Assembly: GCA_963580455.1 (NCBI GenBank)
Contig: OY756958.1
Span: forward strand, 25,742,501 to 25,806,500
DNA: 64,000 nt
Reading direction: 5' to 3'
From: Euonymus europaeus
Lineage: Eukaryota > Streptophyta > Magnoliopsida > Celastrales > Celastraceae
Made by a program: the position numbers and the translations under genes. Below are positions 36,455 to 48,650 of the stretch, piece after piece. Under the pieces are notes generated by a model. The model had not been told where the DNA came from and made no database searches. It saw only the letters and a list, made by a program, of their open reading frames with translations. Position 1 is the first letter of the stretch. Each line of letters begins with the position of its first letter.

Positions 36455-37398
36455 TGTGGTCCTAAATAATATGCCGGAGATTTTGGTGAAGTCACTGAAG
36501 TTGTGGAGAGAAAAGGACCAAACAGAGCTTTTAGGGACTGTTTGGAGAATGAAATGATCGAAAAGAGAGTTTTTGTATGAAATGGAGAAAAGCTAAACAA
36601 GAGGAGATGGAGTAGGAGTGTGAGTGCTTTTCTGAGAGAGCCTTGTTCTGTAAAGCAACGCTTGGAATTTAAAGCTGTTGTAGAGTGGACCCCATTTTTC
36701 TGAGATTTTGGATGGATAGGGGTTTTCTTTTCTGTCCGTGATTTTCCTATATTACCCCTCTAGGTGCTTAGAAATCACGAGTGTCATCGTGTCATCACCT
36801 CTATATATTTAACGTCTATTTAACACAAACGTCTAGTAACGGTGATTCTTGTGATTACGACAAAATTGATCTGGTTTTGTTTTGGTTAGAGAAATGTTTA
36901 TTAAGGACTTGGTCATGTCAAGTAATGTTTATGGGGCCATTAAGAAATCATGAAACTCCTTGACAGCTGAGGAGATAAAGCTAAGAAGACAATCATAATG
37001 CCACATTGTTGTTGCATCTTATGATACTTTTTTACTCCGCTCCATTTAAGAAAGATAGACCATCTTTTTAATTTACCTAAACTAATCATTAGCCAACGCC
37101 ATTTTGATTATCTTTACTTTCCCATTTCATCCTAAAAAGTTGCTAATTCCATATTGAGTCACAAGAACACAACCGTTGCACTAGTTGCCCTTCCTGCATG
37201 TGAAACAAATTACAAAGTTGAGGTTTATAAACAGTGTGGAAGAAAAGTTCACCACATCAACATGTATACATGTGAGCGGGGAGATTTTAGTGTAATCACG
37301 AACTGCCCGGGCACGAATGAATTGATCGGAAGCTTCACAAAGTGAAAAGATACAGTTGAGAAGTTGGAACTTCACCCGTCCATTATTAATGCAAAGAG

Positions 37399-37512
37399 AG
37401 ATTTCACACACCGCAGTGGTCATACGCATCATCAATCCGATTCCAAAAATAATGCAGATTTCACACACCGCAGTGGTCATACGCATCATCAATCCGATTC
37501 CAAAAATAATGC
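37399..37512. repeat. Perfect 57-bp tandem duplication
   Basis: Two adjacent identical copies, 37399-37455 and 37456-37512, starting AGATTTCACACACCGCAGTG and ending AAAATAATGC. Confidence 0.95.
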
Positions 37513-37989
37513 GACATCCATCTAAAAGTATGACGGATGAAGTACTGGACCCATTCAGTGCACTGTTTTGCGTGCATCAATTTTTCTTTAAAATTTCACA
37601 AATTGATGATATATTTTTTATTTGAACCAAAAAAAAATTCATTCCGATTTAAAAGTGAATGTTTTGAGTTTTGTTCTAGAATTATCATAAATTTTTCACC
37701 ATTAGTTTGATTTTTTGTTTCGAACAAAAAATATACACTTGGACTTGTCATGCTAAATATCACATATTTATGAATTTTTCAGATTTTTTTTAAACATTTG
37801 GTGCACCAACATATGCATTGAATAAGTTCAGTGTTTTTTAACCCTGGACTTACCTAAGATCCAAATATGAGATTCATTTCATCCTCAAATTTATGTGACA
37901 TGTAAAATAATCATTGTTTATAATTATGCACACATGTGACATTCATTAGATGTGAAATCGGGGTCATATTTTGGAATTTTATGCGTTAT

Positions 37990-38370
37990 TATTTTCGATT
38001 ACAGCAAGCGAGCTTAGATCAACTGTAGTGGCAATACGATCTCCAAATTTTTCATTTTCTCAATTGGGTTCCACCTATATTATACAAAAATTTAAGTCGC
38101 ATACTCATTCACATCGTCAAAATGCAACTTTCAATGCATTCGCATCAGCAAAACACATATCTCTATACATAAACCCTTTATCCATTAACAAAACCTTTAA
38201 ATGTCAAGTGTCACTCATTCATTCTCCAACAAAATTACACCAAAATCAATAATGGGTCGCACATCTCTTATAAAAAAAAGTAAGTCGCATATTAATTCAT
38301 ATCATCAAAACATATATCTCAATACAGTCACATCAGGAAAAGTACACATTTTCATACATTATACAGTACC
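37990..38370. mobile_element. MITE-like element (family copy 3, reverse)
   Basis: Shares with 24165-24535 and the reverse of 18590-18939 the phrases CATATCTC.ATACA.TCACATCA..AAA and CACATCTCTTATAAAAAA, with ACTCATTCACATC blocks. The ends are less clear than in the other copies. Confidence 0.45.
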
Positions 38371-39217
38371 ATTTTCAAGAATCTCATTATACATGCTTAG
38401 TCAATTGCCATTTTGGGTATCTAATTATGGGTCAAATTTTATTAAACTACAATATTTGAGAGTGAAAAATTCCAAGGTAAAATACATGGAGAATAAGATG
38501 CTAATTTGGGGTTGGGGCCTACTGGAATGCCTCCATCATGTGCGGAAAGCAGGCAACGGCCGGCAGTTGATTAATCCCAACGTCTCTATTTATTTCACAT
38601 TGGATTCATATGCTGGCGTCCAAGCCAAGGGTCGTTAACAAACTTGATGCTCGATTGCCGATCCTATTCCTTATCCTCAGCTCTTCTCCATAACCGTTAC
38701 AAAAGTCACCTACTCCGGCTAGACTCACTAAAAGCGCCCTTGCGGCCCTGCTCTTTTCCCCTCTCTCTAACCAGTTCAAAAACATAGTAGTCACGGTGTG
38801 GATAGAGAGACGACCAATAGACCACTAGATCAATTCTCGATTATCCTAGGATTACGGATTGAACATGAGTATTAACCGGTGCACACCGTTTGTCCCCCCA
38901 ATCCATACGCATTACTTCTTTAAAAAAATCATTTGAGTCAACGGTTGCATATTATTTGTGGATTACAAAAAATCCCATTTGCCCTAGCCTAGGAACCCAG
39001 ATGTCCCCTACTAGTGAAAGTCTAATCTATTGGACTTTTTGGGTGAGTCATATGGCCCAACATTATTATTGTTATTTACTATTATTAGAAATCTCACACA
39101 AATATAAATAATATCGTCAGTTTTGAATTTAGATTCTCATGAATGTATTGATCCGACTAATTTTATTCTCATGAATATATTGAACCAAAAAAAGACTTCT
39201 TAGTCGAAAATTATATA

Positions 39218-39517
39218 CTCACTCTGTCCAGTAAAGATAGTCGTATTTTCTATATTTATATGTCTCAAATTATAGTATAATTTCACTTTTAAAAATGTAG
39301 TTAATTAATTAAATTCTTAAAAGATTCATATTTAATAATATGTTTCGTTATGTCACAAACATTTTCATCTTTCTATGACTATTTGGGTTAAAAAAATTAT
39401 TAATTAAGGATATATTAGAAAGTATATAAGTAAAATTTAATTTTCTTATTGTATTAATTATATTATCTTAATTTATGTGAAAATAGAAGTAACACTATAT
39501 GTATGAGACATATGGAG
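39218..39517. mobile_element. Stowaway-like MITE
   Basis: Bounded by TA on both sides (39216-39217 and 39518-39519). The left end CTCACTCTGTCC and the right end GACATATGGAG are roughly inverted and resemble CTCC(C)TCCGTCC Stowaway termini. 300 bp, AT-rich, no coding potential. Confidence 0.6.
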
Positions 39518-41185
39518 TATATACATGTGAAAAAGAAATTGAAGCAACTTATATAGACAAGAATCTTCAAAAAATAAGAAAGCAGGGTTTGGCTTCATCT
39601 GTGGGACTTCAAAGTATTGGACCCATATATATCTAGTAGGTATCACCAAGTCAGCGTCTTGTAGGGCTTGGTGAGGGTGCTTGGACCAACCACGATGGTC
39701 ACTCAAGGCTCAAGCATAGCACAAGATAGTTAAGTCAACAAATTTGTTATGTGATTGTGGAACCAATGGGCCACTCTCCATTGAAGTACCTATATGGAAA
39801 TACAAAACAAGGTGGTGGCCCATGTTAGACCAACAAAATCATCTACTGATATGCACCCGAGCAGACGTAGTGGGCTATATTACTTACTTGTCTTGGTTAT
39901 AAATCCTACATTATTTATGTCCCCTTAAACAGTGATTAGTCAAGCCATCAAACCCTATTGCGTTTATCTAAGGACGAAGGCATTGTCAATTCTTAATCTC
40001 GTGAATGACATACACGTATAGAATCTATGATTTAAGTGATCGATCGGTGGAGGAATCAATGAATTTGATTTGTGTGAATGTGCATGTTTTAAGGAGAGCC
40101 TTTCTTTTTACCTTTATTTGAGAATATAATATCTCATAGACCCAAGTATAGATAGATCATATAAAAAAACAAGTACCAATCTATACAAAAAGTAAATCCC
40201 TACCATATAAAGTTAGGTTCATTCTAGCTAGTTGTCACTTAATTATCACCGCGTTTGTTACTAATTTTTTATAGTATGGTTGGATTATAAAAATAGTAAC
40301 ATCACCGCGACGTAGAGAGAGGAAGAATTAATAATACATAAATAATACTAATAAAAATAAAAATAAAACTTGTGTGATTCTTATTTAAAATGTAAGATCT
40401 AGATCCCAGCATAGATATTGGGATAAACGAGAGGACCAATTAAATTTGCCTTGGTAGAGGTGATTATGATGAGAAATATAATATTGATTGGTAATAAGAT
40501 TAATTGCAATGCATGCTTGGGAGAACCGAATCATTTTGTAGGGGCAAAACGATGTAACCTACTCATGATATTCTTATTTTATACACTTTGGATTAAATGT
40601 GATAATATGTGACACCCCTCTAAAATATTCTCAGAGAGATACGCCATCCCATGTGCTTCATTAAAATAATATTCTACTATTATTATATAACTAAGAAAAG
40701 AAAGTTGATTTGGGTAGGCTTTGTAGGAATCATGTGTGGGTAAAGTCTAACTCGAATTTAATATAAAGAAGATGTGATTCTTTGCTTAATTGTACGTTTA
40801 CGAATTAATAAAGCTAGCTACCCCAATTGATGATTGATTAGCCAAAAGGGCTTTGAACAGAATAATTATATTCTTTGTTAGAGAATGTGAGGCATGCTGT
40901 AAGAAAATTCAATCCAAATAATTTTATAGATGTGCCGTCTGCTTCGAACCTTAGACCTGCACGAGTTTGTTCTTACAAGAGCCCTCAGAGCTTGGGATGT
41001 CAAAAAATGAGTTTCGAGTTGGATAAGATAAGATGTTTACTAAGTATTTGTATGTCTGGACTCAAATTTTTGTCAATATTCATATTGGTTTAAATTCGGA
41101 CAATAATTTGATCCGAATTAGGGTATGGACTACTAAATCGGACAATTTTTCTAATGTTTAGACACTATCCGAACTCGATTTTAAA

Positions 41186-41290
41186 GTATACGCTAGCGTA
41201 TACTCTGTCACTCATACTCTCAGACACTCTCAGCTTTTACGCTTTACGAGAGAGTATACTCTATCACCCATACTCTCATCCAAACGCATG
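41186..41290. repeat. Perfect 18-bp palindrome next to ATACTCT..CACCCATACTCTC repeats
   Basis: GTATACGCTAGCGTATAC at 41186-41203 is a perfect palindrome. It is followed by two imperfect copies of TATACTCTGTCACTCATACTCTC about 50 bp apart, ending CATCCAAACGC. The latter, read in reverse (GCGTTTGGATG), resembles a MITE end. Confidence 0.6.
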
Positions 41291-42620
41291 GTTTATATTT
41301 GGACCCAACGTCCTCCATTACAAGAGCGTGTCACCATCGTCATCACAAGAACAATGACAGAACAAATTTTTACTTTGAAAGGGGAAGTAGATCGAGCGTC
41401 CACTCGTGCGGGAGTGGCTGGGTGGTCACACTTTCTTCTTCTTTTTATGATACGAGAGAATCAATAGACAAGTAGCTAGCTAGAGGAGGCGAAAGAGACG
41501 CGTGCGTCTGATAAAAGGATGGAATAAAGTGGAGCTTTTACAAGTAAATAATTTCGATGGGGTAGGGGTTTTGCTTCACAAGGTGGTCAACTTAGAACAA
41601 TTTCTTAATTGGTTTTCTTCGTGGTGCAATGTGAATCGATTTGAAACCAGAGAAAAGTATAGAGCCCACTATCATAAAGCTAGAACCAACTTCTATTTGG
41701 ATAGTTAAAAGGTCTAGTCCCTTCAAATTCAATTATATTAAACAACATTAGAGCTTTTGTATAGTATAGACTCCATTTAATTAACTTAGAAAAATAATAA
41801 AAGAGACTCGACATATATATATATACATGATAACGTCCAAAACTGATTATCCTAGATAACGTAGCAATATATGGCCGAGTTAGGTCTTCTTGGTTGGTAT
41901 GCTCAAATCAGACGTGAACTTATTAATCTTCTAGAGTATGCAGGTAGCTCGATACTCTAAAAGTTATGTATTAGACTGTATTATGTGTTTACCTATGGAG
42001 ATATCTTTTATAGTTGTGGTGATTCTCTTTCTCCTATTTGAAATGAAATTCATGCTTAGGAGGAGTTCCTATTAAAGTATGAAGCTATTTTGATTGAAGA
42101 AGAGTCCTTGTTGGTAAGGGACTCGCTTCCCAGAATGACTTCAGTTTACCTAAAGGTTATGCTGAGCTTGGTGGTTGGTTGCTCAGTTAAACCCTAGCAA
42201 CGAATGCCGATCATTATATAGTTTGAGCTATATGCGTCAATCCTTTATCAAAGGATATTTATAGTATTATCATCATATATTCAGGATATTATGATACTGG
42301 ATAGCTATTTAAAATGTTTTCCTTGAAGATCCGGACATGTTTGTACACAGAACCTAAAATCCAGCCCAAATACTTGGGCAAATTGGGTCACAAAAGAAGC
42401 TTGGAATCTTACACCTCAAAAGTCAAAACTTGAACTCACGAGTCTAGGCCCAATTACTTGTTTAGGCCCGATTTGATGGGCTTTTGTGTAATGGGAGTGT
42501 TGAAACACCCTACTTGCATTGGAATTTGGATCCCCCTAGATGATCATCTCAATTATAAAACCATAAGTGACACAGCACGAAACGATAAACTGAATTACAA
42601 GCATAAAATCTTAAGATCAA

Positions 42621-42945
42621 CTTGGAATCCATCAAGTAAAATTGGTTCAAAACCAAAGATTTTTATTAACTGAATAATAATTGAAGTGCTTACAATGATC
42701 TTTAGAAGACTTATTTATAGCTAAAATATGGAAGAAACCCTAACTGAACTAGAATTAGAAATTCTAAACAAACTAAGAAACTTAATTAAAAACAAATTGA
42801 AAATATTAATTAAACCCGTAGGTCTTTTAACCAGCTATGAAAACGTGTCCCAAAGAACCTCAATTGGGAAAGTCGTATTTTTCCTTCAGATCTCTTAAAA
42901 CAGTCATTGGAAACATATTATAATAAAGAAACGGATCACTGAATC
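42621..42945 (-). mobile_element. LTR-like retroelement fragment, copy 2 (reverse orientation)
   Basis: Read on the minus strand it aligns with 11113-11401 along its whole length, with the same order of landmarks including AGCTATAAATAAG and TTTTTAATTAAGTTTC. The copies are clearly diverged, so both are old. Confidence 0.65.
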
Positions 42946-45900
42946 GAAAGATACGGCCGTTTCTTTCTAGCTGCAATATTAAGCTTATTTCTTTCCAATT
43001 CAGTCTCTTCCCAATCAAAATATTCCTTGAAGGCAAACGCCACTTGTCCTACATCAAACTAATATGCAAAATTATATTTTTTAATGCAAAATTGAATACA
43101 CAACACAAATTTGATCAAACTAATAGATGGTTCCTGCTAGGTCGCGTAAGGCTTCCAGCCTTCTCCTCACTCGTGAATGATTTTTAGGTTTAGAGACTTA
43201 GAATTATATTTTTTAATGGGCTTGGGCTTCTATATTTTGTAATGGGCTTATGGCCTAGTCAAAATGTCAAATACTGGGTTAGTTTTATTTGCATATAAGG
43301 CGCTCGCTGATCCCACGCCTTATTTCCAAAGGGTTCTCCATTGGCTTTGGACAATGGAGAATTGCAATTTAAAGGAGACTGGAGGGATTCAGCCATTAGA
43401 GGATGAAAACCACTCTATTTCATATTGTTTGAAAGGTCATCGTCTGATGGCTCTGGAGTCCGGAGTTTAGGACTGGAACCCTTAGCGGGTCATCATGCTT
43501 ATTGCACGGTCTGACCATTCAATCCACATTGGTTGATGGGTCGAGGAACTTGGTCATCGTTGACAACATTCTCCAATCAAAATTAAATAAAATAATCAGC
43601 TGAAATATGCATTAATGTTGAGTACGCTAATGTAGAAACTAGAACGTCACATGTTTATCAAAATACTCCATTACTAGTGAAATTCAATGATGCAATCGTG
43701 GGGTACTAACATTGATGAGAGTGTACGTGGACGGATAAAGAGATTCATTAAAAAAAACATATATATTTCTAATGATGCATAATCATGAAGGGAAGGTGAT
43801 TGCTTCTGCTAATTAACTTTTCCGTTAATTAGCTTGCCCCACTAATTAATTGGGTTCTGCCGACTCTTGCTACTAGTGCTTGAAATTGCCAAGACTTTTA
43901 ATAAGCAAAAGCACAATGCATATGACCTATGACATGATGAAGCACTTCATGCATTTTTTTCCTCTCTCAATGGCGAAGTTTTATTGGCTTCTTCCGACTT
44001 TCGCAAACAAAAAATTTAATTAACTAGCATATATACTCTAAATCTTAGATTTTTTTATTAGATATTCCATATTAATTAGATATGACGTTGCAGGCTAGGG
44101 TGGGAATCCTCACTCACCACGCAGTCACTTGAAAACCTTGTGTGATGCATATTTATATGTACATAGCTCCCAAGAGTCAAAGCTGAAACTACCGGAAATG
44201 GAGACTTCAAGACTTCGTAAATGATAAAGATAAGAGTCCTTTAAGTGTCCCAAACGTTCCCACTTGTGATGTGCCAATAAATAAGTGGATTTGTGTGAAA
44301 TTCTTGGATGTAACTTAGAAAATGAAGCAAATAATTCATTACTTGACACATGACATATATATTTGGAACAGTAAATTCTGGGTCAGTATCATTATTGATT
44401 GTAACACACGTATGCATTAGATTGGTTGGAATTCTATCACCAATTGATGTATGACTAGCTAGGAACATTAATAGAGATGATCGGTTGTCTGCATGCGCCT
44501 AGGTTTTGCATATATGTGAATGTAATCTTCTGTTTCTTTCTTAAACAATTATGTAAATGATGATATCGTTTTTGGTGGCCAACCTTGATCGAAATTTTTT
44601 GGATGATCAATAATAATTTTACCAGACATTGACATTTCCATTGTGTTTAGGGTATAACAGGAAGAAAATAGTAGCTACCTTCACCTAATACTGAATGTTT
44701 CTTGTGGTGCCGATTATATAATGTTTCTCACGTCACAATTTATGTATGGCACAATTCATTCAAACAAAAAAAATTAAAAAATTGTTTCTAGTTGCTTCTA
44801 AGCTTTGCCCACCTTCTCCTTTAATTTCAGTGACTGAGTTTCGGTCATATATTATATAGATAAATGTTGAACTGTTGAATTAAAATATAAAACAAAATAA
44901 TATATATTATATATTATAAGTAGATAATATATTTAATATAACATTTATACATAATTTAAAAAACAAAATAATGAATACCTTCGTCATCCATAAGATTAAC
45001 CTGTATAATAAAATAATTCATAATCCACACCTACACCCATCAAGCTCGCTATCATAAAACGATAAGAAGTTGAAATTTTGATGGCAAAACAAAAAACTCT
45101 TAAACAACATGAAAAAAACAAATGCAGGAATATGCTGCTACGTACAACTTATACGTTTTATAACTTATACACAATGAAAATTCACGCTCTACCAAATACA
45201 AAAATAAAGCATAAAGTTGTAACTACATGACAGCTACACACAAACTTAGTCACGTACACCGATATCGCCAGTGATTGAATCTACACCCTTCAAATCCTAT
45301 CCTCTTTACAGGTCTCTTAAGATAATTTTGCGTCTTTATCTCTTAGCATAAATACACAGATTAACACTTTTATTTCTCTTCCACGACGTAGAGAACAAAT
45401 AGATAAAATTTCAGAGGTATCCCAACGAACACTTTAATTTATACACTTCATTAATTATCATATTTTTTTCTAGTTTTCGTGATGTTAAAATTTTAAATTT
45501 GATTTATATTATATGTATATACTATATACGTAGGTCTTTACTCGACCAAAATTGGAGCTACAACTCCTGATATTACTCAGGTATTTGTTCTTCATATTAT
45601 TTTTAATTTTTTAAATGAAGCTTTGGTTCGACCAATGATTAATTGGTTAAACCATCAAACCAATGACCCGATCCCTTGCCCATAACGCGATTTTATAATT
45701 CTGCTTTCATGTTCGAACCCATTAAGAAATCGATTGTATCGTGTGAGATGACCCGCAATTACATGACATTCATAATCATGCATGGTGATTGATAGTAATT
45801 TGGTTATCATCAGTGTTGCCATCGTTTGAGAAGCAGAAGCCTATTGATCATATGCCCCTAAAACCACTAGATTTTCTCTATCTAATTAATCAGCGCTCGA

Positions 45901-46202
45901 CTTGCCCCAAATTTTGCGAACAATTGAGTTCATCACCAGAAATGCATCGCATATGTTAGTTCTCGGTATAGCACAATACCAATGTCGTTTTCACAATAAA
46001 ACCCGCTATACAAGCCGGTATTAAAAATTATCGTTAATATATACGTGAATGTGAATTTTTTTAGAATTTGTTAAAATATTCATTAGCAGCCAACTAGACT
46101 AAACTCTGGCTGTTATTTATTTGAAAATAAGGAAAGACAGATCATCAAGACCGGGCCAACCAAAACCAAGTTGTGTGGTCCCACCTCCTCATGACCAGCC
46201 AA

Positions 46203-46209
46203 TATAAAA
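46203..46209 (+). promoter_or_regulatory. TATA box of the DUF1685 gene
   Basis: TATAAAA about 136 nt upstream of the start codon at 46345. Confidence 0.5.
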
Positions 46210-46344
46210 CATTCGTTATCTCCAAACCAATCCATCAGAACCCGCAAAACTAAAGCCATAGAGCTTCTCGGCGCCTCAGCGCGCGAGGTCCCCCGACCTT
46301 CGCACACCCCATTTATCGGGGCAGTGGTCGGGCTGAAAATTTCC

Positions 46345-46962
46345 ATGTCCCATCCGCACGACCACCACCACCACGCTCCACCCCCACAACAGTCGGAAGA
46401 GCCACCGAAGACTCTGCGAGCTCCGTCGTCCTCGCTGTATAAGCAGCACTCATGGTCTCCGGACATTTACCGCGAAGAGGTGTGGCTCAAGCGTAAAGGA
46501 AACAGCAAGAATCGGAAAAGCAGAAGCGTCACGGATGAGGACCTCGATGAGCTCAAGGCTTGTATCGAGTTAGGTTTCGGATTTGACTCGCCCGAAGCAG
46601 ATGAACGCTTGTCCGATACTTTACCCGCTCTAGGGCTCTATTACGCCGTTAACAAACAGTCAGTAGATACTCATTCGAAATCATCGACCACGACGTCGTT
46701 TTCTTCCACGGCATCCGAGAGCGATACTCCGTCTCCCACCGGGAGCCCCCACACCATGTTCGGTCCAGGTATGCAACTCGTAATTTTCTTATTTTGTAAT
46801 CCCTAACACTCTGTTTGGACGATGAGAAAATCTGATAGCCTGTTTTTTTTTAAAAAAAATTAATTCGGTGAAATTGAAGGTGATAATCCGCAGACGGTGA
46901 AGACAAGGTTGAGGCAATGGGCACAAGTGGTTGGTTGCTCGGTGAAGCAACTTTCAGGCTGA
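46345..46962 (+). CDS. DUF1685 family protein
   Basis: Exons 46345-46768 and 46880-46962 join in phase to 168 residues. The N-terminus is His/Pro-rich. It is followed by the hallmark block SWSPDIYREEVWLKRKGN, then SVTDEDLDELKACIELGFGF, a DERLSDTLPALGLYYAVNKQ block, a Ser/Thr-rich linker and the short second exon with VKTRLRQWAQVVGCSVKQL near the C-terminus. This is the complete DUF1685 layout of plant proteins of unknown function. I chose the ATG at 46345 because the open frame upstream of it has only a GTG. A short intron of 111 bp with GT-AG borders separates the exons. Confidence 0.9.
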
Positions 46963-47359
46963 TTTTAATAATCAGGTTTAGTGGTGAACTCAACCATGGT
47001 TGGGTTACGTTAACAGAGTAACCGAGCATCAACGTCAAGAACCGAAAATCAACTTGGCTGATATATTATGATATGATTCTCTCAACCTAAATGTAAAATA
47101 TAATAATATATATATGCATACATTGCTGTTCCATGGTTGGATTTTGTTGTTGTAAGCTGTAACTAAATACCCTGTTTGTAGTCAGATATGTATGAACGAT
47201 GATTTGAAAAAGATGTTGTTAAAGTTGTTTGTTGTCTGAATATTGAATTTAGCAAATCTAAAGAGGAGACAGCGCGTAAATTAAAAAGTGCTTTGAAATT
47301 GAAATAAAAGTTTGCCTGAATAAGAATCTGTTTTAGCTTGATTGATTGGCAATATCAGC

Positions 47360-47410
<51 letters not shown>
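47360..47410. repeat. Compound (AT)n(AG)n microsatellite
   Basis: AT repeats for about 24 bp pass directly into AG repeats for about 26 bp. Confidence 0.95.
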
Positions 47411-48079
47411 TCCTTTCCTTTTCGTGTAGGTTAAGGTATTGGAATATAATGTCATACCCACTTTCGTTCGCTGTCCCATTCCCATTTTGTTGAATTGGCT
47501 TTTGGAAATTAAAGGGTGTTGGGAGCCAGCAATATTTTCCACCTTTTTTCTTAGATGAGTAGTATTTTGATATTTTCTGCCTTTAGAAACAATACCTCAG
47601 AAGTGTGAAATAGTTCGACTGCTCTGTTTTTCTCATATATGTTGATAAGTTGCATGGTGTCAATTGCTAAATCCAATTTTAAATCCCGCAATTAAAATGG
47701 ATTCAATTAAAATAGTTCAACTCCGCCACCTCGGAAGGTTAGGCTTATTGAACTTTTGAGTGATGCTTGTCGGAGGTTCTTCTAAAGTTATTCATTTCCT
47801 CAAGTTGTGTGAACTGATTTTGAGAACATTTGTATAGCTAAGCAGAGCCTTGCCTGGCTTGTCCAGTGTTTCTTTCCTTCTGATATTAAAGAGAGGAGCC
47901 AAAAAAATCTGTTACATTTAGAATCGACATACTTTTTTATCAAATAAAATCTGACGAACGTGAATCGAACACGTATGTTTAAAATTGACATCCCAAATAT
48001 GTCCTTGAAAGCATTTGTGATGGAAATATGGTCACTCGGACACTGCCTCAAGAAGGAGAAGTCTCATCGTGTCGATTGC

Positions 48080-48650
48080 TAAAATTCAACCATAACACCT
48101 AAATTTCAAATCTTAAGACCCTAAACTTAAAGTTACGGGAAACTTAAAACTCAAACCCTAAGTCCTAAGACCTACATGTTAAAATAAAATTCTAAACCTC
48201 AGAGACAAAAATATACTCTAAAAATAAACCTAAATTTTAAAACTAAACCCTAATCCTAAACACAAAAACTTTATACCTTAGTCCAACAATTTGTAGTAAA
48301 CCCTAAAATCCTAACTTTTTTTGGTAATCGGGTATTCCCAGTTGAGCCAATTATAAACCTGAGGTGGTCTCTCTGTGGGTATAGCGGGCCGTCAAGATAT
48401 TATAAGTCATATACACTAAACTAACTCACGAAGACCCACTAGTTGAATCGCAGTTCGAAGTCCACGCATAGGTGGCAACAAGGAAATTACTGACGTTGGA
48501 GTTCGAAGCTTTGAAACACACATTGGAGCGCCTAACCAGGAGAACTTAACAATTGAGCCACTTTCATGTGGTCCCTAAAATCCTAATCATGAATCTTAAA
48601 CCCTAAAATTTTAAATTAAACCCTAACTCAACTTTAATCTCAACCATTTC
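48080..48650. repeat. Degenerate telomere-like CCCTAAA text split by an inserted unit
   Basis: 48130-48310 and 48570-48640 are rich in AACCCTAAA, CCTAAATT and CCTAATCC phrases, like much-decayed plant telomere repeat. About 48317-48580 is a different, non-repetitive block (GGTAATCGGGTATTCCCAGT... to ...CACTTTCATGTGGTCC) that looks inserted into it. Confidence 0.5.

Larger units (their letters stand above)
36455..46344. other. Long gene-poor region
   Basis: About 9.9 kb without a supported gene. It holds a 57-bp tandem duplication (37399-37512), a MITE-family copy (37990-38370), a Stowaway-like MITE (39218-39517), an 18-bp palindrome (41186-41203) and an LTR-like fragment (42621-42945). Remaining ORFs are short and unlike known proteins. 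Confidence 0.6.

Noticed and set aside
37154..37345. 63-codon open frame on the plus strand
   Set aside because: No homology or signal peptide that I can see; it sits in repeat-bearing intergenic DNA.
43264..43470. 68-codon open frame on the plus strand
   Set aside because: Has an ATG but no recognisable family, no splice partners and no promoter signal.
46113..46466. 117-codon open frame antisense to the DUF1685 start
   Set aside because: Shadow of the DUF1685 exon; no recognisable domain.
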